Part shown: piece after piece, positions 58,531 through 64,000 of the stretch
Layout of the letters: each line of letters opens with the position of its first letter
Numbering within the stretch: the stretch's first letter is position 1
DNA from: Acidimicrobiales bacterium
GTDB lineage: Bacteria; Actinomycetota; Acidimicrobiia; Acidimicrobiales; DATDAH01
Length of the DNA stretch: 64,000 nucleotides
Assembly (NCBI GenBank): GCA_016794585.1
Contig: JAEUJM010000044.1
Coordinates: 124,001-188,000, forward strand
Direction: 5' to 3'
Notes under the pieces: generated by a model
Told to the model about the DNA's origin: nothing
The model's database searches: none
The model's input: the letters and a program-made list of their open reading frames with translations, nothing else
Position numbers and translations under genes: made by a program

Positions 58531-60084
58531 ATGACGTCCGCCCGCGGTCCCTCAACCCGGTCCCGGCGCGACCGAAAGGAGGCTGTCCCATCAGCAGCCT
58601 CGGAGATCGGCGGCACAACGCACATGGCAGTTGCCGAAGGACCGCTCGTCGCCATCAACGGGCAGCGCGAGGGCGATTCGCGCCCCGCGAGCCGGCGCCG
58701 ACGCCTGCCCTTGAGCCCCTGGTCGCTGCGCGTCGTCGCCGACCTGGCCGCCGCGATGGTGGGACTCGCGGCGATCCCGTCCGTCGGGTGGGCCAACGTC
58801 GCCTATGCCTTCGGCGTCTTCGTCACCCTGGGGTCGGTCGGCACGTACCGGCGCCACCTCGCGCTCAGCAGCCTGTCGGAGCTTCCCCGCCTGTTCCTCG
58901 GCGTGGGCATCCCCTTGCTCGTCGTCGGGGCCATCTCGCCCTTCGTGGACCTGCCGTCGACCCTGTTCGACCAGGTGGCCGTCACCGGCGTCGCCGTGGT
59001 CGTGGGGCGGACGTTGACCTACGCCGTGATCCGGGCGGCCCGCCGCGCCGGCCAGCTCCAGGAGAACGCCCTCATCGTCGGCGCCGGTTCGGTGGGCATC
59101 GAGCTGAACCGCCTACTCGACGAGCATCCCGAGTACGGCCTCGTGCCGGTCGGCTTCATCGACGACGTGCCCTCCCAGCCCGGGCTCGAGCTGCTGGGCG
59201 GCATGGCCGACCTCGAGAAGGTGATCCAGGACAAGGACGTCCGGCGCGTGCTGGTGGCCTTCGGTCCTCGTGGCGAGCAGGAGCTCGTGGCCACCCTGCG
59301 CTCCACCGGCCTCCACGACGTCGAGCTGCACGTGGTGCCCCGCTTCTTCGAGCTCGGGTTCTCACCGGGCGGGCCCGACGTCGAGCACATCTGGGGCATC
59401 CCCCTGTTCCAGGTCCGACGGGCGGCCCTGCGGGCCGGCGCATGGAAGGCCAAGCGGGTGGTCGACGTGTTCGTGTCCGCGCTGTTGCTGCTGCTGCTCG
59501 CACCGCTGCTCGGCCTCCTCGCCCTCACGGTGCGCCTGAGCAGCCCCGGCCCGGTGCTGTTCCGCCAGCGCCGCATCGGCCAGCACGGCCACGAGATCGA
59601 GGTGCTCAAGTTCCGCACGCTGCGGGTGAACTCCGACGCCGACGTCACCTGGTCGGTCGAGGACGATCCCCGCCAGACCCGGGTCGGGCGTTGGCTGCGT
59701 CGCCTCAGCCTCGACGAGCTGCCGCAGCTCTGGAACGTGCTCCGCGGTGACATGTCACTCGTCGGCCCGCGGCCGGAGCGGCCGCACTTCGTGAGCCGCT
59801 TCTCGGCGCAGGTCACCCACTACGCCGACCGACACCGCCTCCCGGTGGGGCTGACCGGCCTGGCCCAGATCCACGGCCTGCGTGGCGACACGTCCATCGA
59901 GGAGCGGGCCCGCTTCGACAACTACTACATCGAGCACTGGTCCCCCTGGGAGGACGTCAAGGTGATCGTCGCCACCGTCGGCGTCATCATCCGCGACGCC
60001 GTGCGCCAGACGACGCGGTCGGACCAGCCGGCCAAGCTCCGGACCGAGCGCCGCTCCCGCAACCGCCACAAGCCCTCGGCCTGA
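58531..60084 (+). CDS. undecaprenyl-phosphate sugar-1-phosphate transferase (WbaP/polyprenyl glycosylphosphotransferase family)
   Basis: 517 residues from ATG 58531, with CGGAGAGG six bases upstream; ATG 58624 is an alternative. Layout: basic N-terminus, four hydrophobic helices (about 75-175), a Rossmann-like CoA_binding_3 domain (ENALIVGAGSVGIELNRLLDEHPEYGLVPVGFIDDVP), another helix (VVDVFVSALLLLLLAPLLGLLALTV) and the catalytic bacterial sugar-transferase domain: GPVLFRQRRIGQHGHEIEVLKFRTL, RLSLDELPQLWNVLRGDMSLVGPRPERP, PVGLTGLAQIHGLRGDTS. It links the first sugar phosphate to undecaprenyl phosphate and so starts the repeat unit. It closes the right side of the polysaccharide locus. Confidence 0.93.
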   Translation: MTSARGPSTRSRRDRKEAVPSAASEIGGTTHMAVAEGPLVAINGQREGDSRPASRRRRLPLSPWSLRVVADLAAAMVGLAAIPSVGWANVAYAFGVFVTLGSVGTYRRHLALSSLSELPRLFLGVGIPLLVVGAISPFVDLPSTLFDQVAVTGVAVVVGRTLTYAVIRAARRAGQLQENALIVGAGSVGIELNRLLDEHPEYGLVPVGFIDDVPSQPGLELLGGMADLEKVIQDKDVRRVLVAFGPRGEQELVATLRSTGLHDVELHVVPRFFELGFSPGGPDVEHIWGIPLFQVRRAALRAGAWKAKRVVDVFVSALLLLLLAPLLGLLALTVRLSSPGPVLFRQRRIGQHGHEIEVLKFRTLRVNSDADVTWSVEDDPRQTRVGRWLRRLSLDELPQLWNVLRGDMSLVGPRPERPHFVSRFSAQVTHYADRHRLPVGLTGLAQIHGLRGDTSIEERARFDNYYIEHWSPWEDVKVIVATVGVIIRDAVRQTTRSDQPAKLRTERRSRNRHKPSA

Positions 60085-60109
60085 GCGCCACCGACGGCGG
60101 CGGGGGCCC

Positions 60110-61663
60110 TCAGAAGCGCGAGGTGAGGGCCACCTCGATGAGGTAGGGGCCGGGCTCGGCGAGGGCGAGCTCGAACGCGTCGCAGAACTCCTCGGCGGTG
60201 GTGGGGCGGCTGCCGGGGACGCCCATGCCCGCGGCCAGCTTCACGTAGTCGAGGTCGGGGCCGTGCAGGTCGAACATGGCCTTGGCCTTCGGGCCCGCCT
60301 CGCCGGCGCCGACCCGGCCGAGCTCGAGGTTCAAGATGTCGTAGGCGTGGTTGTTGTAGACGATCGTGGTCACGTTGAGGTCCTCGCGTGCCTGGGTCCA
60401 CAGTGCCTGGAGGGTGTACATCCCCGAGCCGTCGGCCTCGAGCGACACCACGGGGCGGTCGGGGCAGGCGAGGGCGGCCCCGGTGGCGGCGGGCAGCCCG
60501 TAGCCGATGGCCCCGCCGGTGAGGGTGAGCAGGGTGTGGCGGTGCGAGCCGGCCGTCGCCAGGCTCGTCCAGAGGCCGGCGGTGGCGGACTCGTCGACGA
60601 GGATGGCCTGCTCGGGGAGCAGGGCGGCGATGGCGGCCCCGAGGCTCTCGGGGTCGAGGGCGCCCGTGGGACGGTCGGGCAGAGCCAGTTCCTGGATGGT
60701 GGCGGCGTCGGCGGGGGCACCCACGGCGTCGGCGAGGGCCTCGAGGGCGGCCACGCCGTCATCGGCGGGGCCGGCCAGCACATGGACCTCGCAGCCGGCG
60801 GGTACGAGGCTGGTGTCCTTGTCCGGGTAGGCGAAGAACGAGGCGGGCGAGTCGGCGTCGACGATCACCAGGTGGCGGATGCCGTCGAGTTGCATCTGGA
60901 CGAACTCGCCGAGGTAGCCGAGGCGCTCGAGGGCGGGCAGCCCCGCACCGCGCTCGAGGCGCGTCGGGAAGCACTCGCACAGCACCTTGGCCCCGGTGTG
61001 GGCCCCGATGCGGCTGACGGCCGTGACGCCCGCCTCGCGGGTGACCGAGCCGCCCACGAGGACCGCGACGGGCTCGCCGCCGCGCAGTACGCCGGCGATC
61101 TCCTCGATGCGCTCGGAGGGCACCGTCACCGGGGCGGCCGGGTTGATCGGCGCTGCAGGCGAGGCGCCCTCGGACCAGGATGCGTCGGCGGGCAGGATCA
61201 GCGTGGCGATCTGGTTGGGCGCTCCCGTGGCCGCGGCGACGGCCTCGGCGGCGAGGCGGCCGACGTCGGCCGATGAGTCGGCCACGCCCACCCAGCTCTC
61301 CAGGTTGGCTGCGACCGTGGCGATGTCGGAGGTCAAGAAGATGTCCTGGCCGTAGCCGGTGGCGTGGTCGCCGACGATGTTGACCATCGGGCTGCCCGCC
61401 CGGCGGGCGTTGTGGAGGTTGGCGAGGCCGTTGCCGAGGCCGGGGCCCAGGTGCAGGAGGGTGGCGGCGGGCTTGTCGGCCATCCGGCCGTAGCCGTCGG
61501 CGGCACCCGTGACCACGCCCTCGAACAGGCACAGGACACCGCGCATCTCGGGCACGTCGTCCAGCGCGGCGACGAAGTGCATCTCGGAGGTGCCGGGGTT
61601 GGCGAAGCACGTGTCCACGCCGGCGTCGACGAGGGTGCGGATGAGGGCGCGGGCGCCGTTCAC
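60110..61663 (-). CDS. thiamine pyrophosphate-dependent enzyme (acetolactate synthase/decarboxylase-like)
   Basis: 517 residues from GTG 61663 (AGGAG seven bases upstream). Three-domain TPP fold: N-terminal pyrimidine-binding domain with CFANPGTSEMHFVAAL and catalytic Glu48 in CLFEGVVTGAADGYGRM, a central domain (VPSERIEEIAGVLRGGEPVAVLVGGSV), and the pyrophosphate-binding domain with VVSLEADGSGMYTLQALWTQAREDLNVTTIVYNNHAYDIL (a GDG...NN-type motif, here ADGSG). Often annotated as acetolactate synthase large subunit, but the gene stands without a small subunit and beside a 2-hydroxyacid dehydrogenase, so a 2-oxoacid decarboxylase is as likely. Glu48 argues against glyoxylate carboligase, which lacks it. 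It follows the FAD gene by 56 bases. Confidence 0.87.
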   Translation of the reverse strand: MNGARALIRTLVDAGVDTCFANPGTSEMHFVAALDDVPEMRGVLCLFEGVVTGAADGYGRMADKPAATLLHLGPGLGNGLANLHNARRAGSPMVNIVGDHATGYGQDIFLTSDIATVAANLESWVGVADSSADVGRLAAEAVAAATGAPNQIATLILPADASWSEGASPAAPINPAAPVTVPSERIEEIAGVLRGGEPVAVLVGGSVTREAGVTAVSRIGAHTGAKVLCECFPTRLERGAGLPALERLGYLGEFVQMQLDGIRHLVIVDADSPASFFAYPDKDTSLVPAGCEVHVLAGPADDGVAALEALADAVGAPADAATIQELALPDRPTGALDPESLGAAIAALLPEQAILVDESATAGLWTSLATAGSHRHTLLTLTGGAIGYGLPAATGAALACPDRPVVSLEADGSGMYTLQALWTQAREDLNVTTIVYNNHAYDILNLELGRVGAGEAGPKAKAMFDLHGPDLDYVKLAAGMGVPGSRPTTAEEFCDAFELALAEPGPYLIEVALTSRF

Positions 61664-61719
61664 GGTGGGCTCCTGTGGCTCGGGTGCGGTGGGGGAGGGC
61701 GGCGGGTCGGGAGGTGGGT

Positions 61720-63090
61720 CTAGAAGATGGTGCCGGGGTTCAAGATGCCGTTCGGGTCGAAGCTCGCCTTGATGCGGCGCATCAGCTCGATCTTCACCGG
61801 GTCCTCGAACTCGAGGAAGTACTTCTTCTTCTCCGTGCCGAGGCCGTGCTCGCCGGAGATGGCGCCGCCCAGGGCGAGGCCGGCGGACACGATGCCGCGG
61901 AGGATGGCGTCACGCTTCTCGGGGTCCTTCTGGAACACGGACAGGTGGACGTTGCCGTCGCCGGCGTGGCCACAGCCCGGCACCCACGCCTCGTACTGCG
62001 TGGCGAGCTCGGCCACCGTGGCGAGGTACTCGGGCATCGAGGCACGCGGCACCACGACGTCGATGATGTCGTCGGCGTCGTTCGCCTTGGCCGCCCAGAA
62101 GGCCTTCTCCCGGGCGTCGATCAGGGCAGCGCCGGCATGGGAGGGCAGCACGTACACGTCCTCGGCGCCGAGCTCGGTGACCAGCTCGGCCACCTGGGCG
62201 ACGTCGGCCTCGACCCGGTCCTCCTGGGTGCCCTCGATGACGACCACGAGGTAGGCGAGCGCGGTCTCCTTGACCTCCTCGGGGACGCCGAGGTCGATGC
62301 CCGCCGAGGCGGTGATGACCGCCATGGTGAGCAGGTCGATGTACTCGAGGATGAGGGGGCCCACGCCGCTGGCCACGATGCGGGGCACCGCGGTGGTCAC
62401 GCCCTCGAGGGTGGCGAAGGGCACGAGCACGGTCGCGGCGTGGTGCTGGCGGGGGTACAGCTTGAGGGTCGCCTCGGTGACGAGTGCGAGGGTGCCCTCG
62501 GAGCCCAGCACGAGCTGGGTGAGGTCGTACCCGGCCGTGGCCTTGACCACCTTGCCGCCGGTGCGGATGACGTCGCCCGACGCCAGGACGAGCTCGAGGC
62601 CGATCACGTGGTGGCGGGTGACGCCGTACTTCACCGCCCGCATGCCGCCGGCGTTGGTATTGACGTTGCCGCCCAGCGAGGCGCTGTACTCGCCGGGGAA
62701 GACGGGGTAGACGAGGTCGTGGGCGGCGAGCTGCTGGTCGAGCTCGTCGAGGGTGACCCCCGGCTGCACGACCGCCATGTGGTTGTCCGTGTCGATCTCG
62801 AGCACCTGCTTCATGCGCTCGAAGGACACGACGATGCCGCCGTCCACCGGGATGCAGGCGCCGGAGAGGCCGGTGCCGCTGCCCCGTGCGGTGACCGGGA
62901 TGGCGTGCGCGTCGGCCGCCCGGAGCACGGCCGCCACCTCCTCGGTGGTGCCGGGGCGCACCACGGCGCCGGGACGCACCGGTTCGGCGGTCAGGGCCTC
63001 GTCGTGCGTGTAGTCGTCGCTGGCGGCGTCGCCGACGAGCAGGTGCTCGGCGGGCACGGTGTCGCGCAGGATCTCGGCCAGGTCACCCAT
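61720..63090 (-). CDS. FAD-linked 2-hydroxyacid dehydrogenase (GlcD/D-lactate dehydrogenase family)
   Basis: 456 residues. N-terminal PCMH-type FAD domain: VRPGTTEEVAAVLRAADAHAIPVTARGSGTGLSGACIPVDGGIVVS, MAVVQPGVTLDELDQQL and GGNVNTNAGGMRAVKYGVTRHHVIGLELVLASGDVI; C-terminal FAD-oxidase domain with the metal/substrate motif WVPGCGHAGDGNVHLSVF, and GAISGEHGLGTEKKKYFLEFEDPVKIELMRRIKASFDPNGILNPGTIF. These define the glycolate oxidase GlcD/DLD2 family that oxidises D-2-hydroxyacids. No iron-sulfur partner (GlcF) is present, so it is the single-subunit type. ATG 63090; first gene of a two-gene unit with the TPP enzyme, divergent from the WecA-type gene. Confidence 0.93.
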   Translation of the reverse strand: MGDLAEILRDTVPAEHLLVGDAASDDYTHDEALTAEPVRPGAVVRPGTTEEVAAVLRAADAHAIPVTARGSGTGLSGACIPVDGGIVVSFERMKQVLEIDTDNHMAVVQPGVTLDELDQQLAAHDLVYPVFPGEYSASLGGNVNTNAGGMRAVKYGVTRHHVIGLELVLASGDVIRTGGKVVKATAGYDLTQLVLGSEGTLALVTEATLKLYPRQHHAATVLVPFATLEGVTTAVPRIVASGVGPLILEYIDLLTMAVITASAGIDLGVPEEVKETALAYLVVVIEGTQEDRVEADVAQVAELVTELGAEDVYVLPSHAGAALIDAREKAFWAAKANDADDIIDVVVPRASMPEYLATVAELATQYEAWVPGCGHAGDGNVHLSVFQKDPEKRDAILRGIVSAGLALGGAISGEHGLGTEKKKYFLEFEDPVKIELMRRIKASFDPNGILNPGTIF

Positions 63091-63217
63091 GTCGCTCCGT
63101 CCTCCCCGGATGGTCCGGCCCGCAAGCTACTCGCGGTGCCCGAGGGGGACCCACGCCGGGGTCGTCGCGGACGTGGGGGCGGGTGGTGGGCGGCCGGGTC
63201 CGTAACCTTGGGCGCAC

Positions 63218-64000
63218 ATGGCCAGCTACCTGCTCGTCTTCGCAGTCGCCTTCGCGGTGACGGTGGTGCTGACCCCGGTGGTGCGACGCGTCGCGATCCG
63301 GGTGGGGGCGGTGGTGGCGCCGGACGAGCGCCGCGTCCACACCCGGGCCACGGCCACCCTCGGCGGCGGCGCCATGTTGGCGGGGTTCCTCGTGGCGATG
63401 CTCGTCGCGTGGCAGTCCGGCCGCTTCGACGCGGTGTTCGAGGGCAGCACCCAGCCGCTCGGGGTCGTGATCGCCGCGGTGATCATCTTCGTGGTCGGGG
63501 TCATCGACGACTTCCGGGAGGTGTCGGCCCCCGCCAAGATCGCCGGCATGGTGCTGGCGGGCAGTGTCCTGTCCGTGGCCGGCGTGACCATCTTGTTCTT
63601 CCGCATCCCTTTCGCCGACCTGGTGGTGCTCTCGCCCGACCTCTCGGCGCTGCTCACGGTCCTGTGGGTGGTGGGCATGGCCAACGCGGTCAACCTCATC
63701 GACGGCCTCGACGGCCTCGCCGCGGGACTCGTGGCCATCGCCGCCGGGACGTTCTTCCTGTACGGCGAGCGCCTCGGCGACGTCGGGGTGCTCGAGCCGG
63801 GCAACATCGGCCCGCTGCTCGCCATCGTCACCGCCGGCATCTGCCTCGGCTTCCTGCCCCACAACTTCCACCCCGCGAAGATCTTCATGGGCGACGGCGG
63901 GGCGCTCCTGTTGGGGCTGCTCATGGCCGCGTCCACCATCTCGGTCGGCGGCAGCTCGAGCGAGCCCTTCAGCGGCCAGGTGTACTTCTTCTTCGCTCCG
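63218..64000 (+). CDS. WecA/TagO-type polyprenyl-phosphate N-acetylhexosamine-1-phosphate transferase (3' end cut by window edge)
   Basis: The first 261 residues are visible from ATG 63218; the frame is open at the right edge. PF00953 family (MraY/WecA). Seen: multiple transmembrane helices, the N-terminal loop VVAPDERRVHTRATATLGGGAMLAGFL, the acidic VVGVIDDFREVSAPAK (D-D pair), NAVNLIDGLDGLAAGLVAIAAG, and HNFHPAKIFMGDGGALLLG, which hold the Mg-UDP-sugar site. The NLIDGLDGLA form and HPAKIFMGDGGA point to the WecA/TagO/Rv1302 branch rather than MraY. In actinobacteria this gene commonly lies just upstream of the atp operon and is thought to begin arabinogalactan or teichoic linkage-unit synthesis. 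Which sugar is used cannot be read. Confidence 0.92.
   Translation, partial: MASYLLVFAVAFAVTVVLTPVVRRVAIRVGAVVAPDERRVHTRATATLGGGAMLAGFLVAMLVAWQSGRFDAVFEGSTQPLGVVIAAVIIFVVGVIDDFREVSAPAKIAGMVLAGSVLSVAGVTILFFRIPFADLVVLSPDLSALLTVLWVVGMANAVNLIDGLDGLAAGLVAIAAGTFFLYGERLGDVGVLEPGNIGPLLAIVTAGICLGFLPHNFHPAKIFMGDGGALLLGLLMAASTISVGGSSSEPFSGQVYFFFAP

Noticed and set aside
1..64000. tRNA, rRNA or transposase genes
   Set aside because: No T-arm/acceptor pattern, rRNA-like block or transposase motif was noticed by reading; a covariance scan could not be run.

Overview
This window is one contiguous stretch of a very GC-rich bacterial chromosome. GTG starts are frequent, and stop/start overlaps of the GTGA and ATGA type are common. 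The core gene order fits a high-GC actinobacterium: argS, lysA, hom, thrC, then rho, rpmE, prfA, prmC, tsaC/sua5, then rpiB, glyA and a WecA-type transferase. The class Acidimicrobiia is my inference from this order and from the style of the hypothetical proteins; no rRNA or marker search was possible. I see no tRNA, rRNA, CRISPR array, insertion sequence or prophage gene. No gene-free stretch exceeds 300 bases.

Layout. 1-7.7 kb: an alpha-galactosidase truncated by the window edge, a CDF metal exporter, argS, lysA and a DUF2079 membrane protein. The intergenic gaps here carry unusual palindromic repeats. 7.9-11.9 kb: threonine block hom-thrC plus a phosphoglycerate-mutase-like gene that may replace homoserine kinase. 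12.1-18.1 kb: a very large secreted NHL-repeat protein split by a one-base frameshift, and an ABC-2 exporter. 18.4-25.6 kb: translation/termination housekeeping block rho-rpmE-(hypothetical)-prfA-prmC-tsaC, interrupted on the other strand by a small LuxR-type regulator, an Asn/Asp-rich secreted protein and a small lipoprotein. 25.8-31 kb: a secreted zinc metallopeptidase, a stand-alone cyclic-nucleotide-binding-domain protein and a thiolase-like protein. 30.9-33.3 kb: tightly coupled low-molecular-weight phosphatase-rpiB-glyA.

33.4-60.1 kb is a cell-surface polysaccharide locus. It holds a DUF4012 protein, an LPXTG surface protein, a secreted glycoside hydrolase, genes resembling those for an acetylated amino-sugar nucleotide (epimerase, aminotransferase, dehydrogenase, N-acetyltransferase), a polysaccharide deacetylase, eight glycosyltransferases of several folds, a Wzx-like flippase, a Wzy-like polymerase, a fused Wzz/BY-kinase and a polyprenyl-phosphate sugar-1-phosphate transferase that would start the repeat unit. 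Together these describe a Wzx/Wzy-dependent pathway: sugar nucleotide supply, repeat-unit assembly on undecaprenyl phosphate, flipping, polymerisation and chain-length control.

60.1-64 kb: a TPP-dependent enzyme and an FAD-linked 2-hydroxyacid dehydrogenase in tandem, then the start of a WecA/TagO-type transferase that runs off the right edge.

The most notable signals are: the intergenic palindrome families with TTCTG/CAGAA-type ends, including a 62-bp-period triple array; a phosphatase whose only plausible start is AUU and whose C-terminus carries 20 consecutive prolines; the candidate non-orthologous homoserine kinase; the frameshifted giant NHL protein with 18 repeats; and a thiolase homologue without the usual nucleophilic cysteine.
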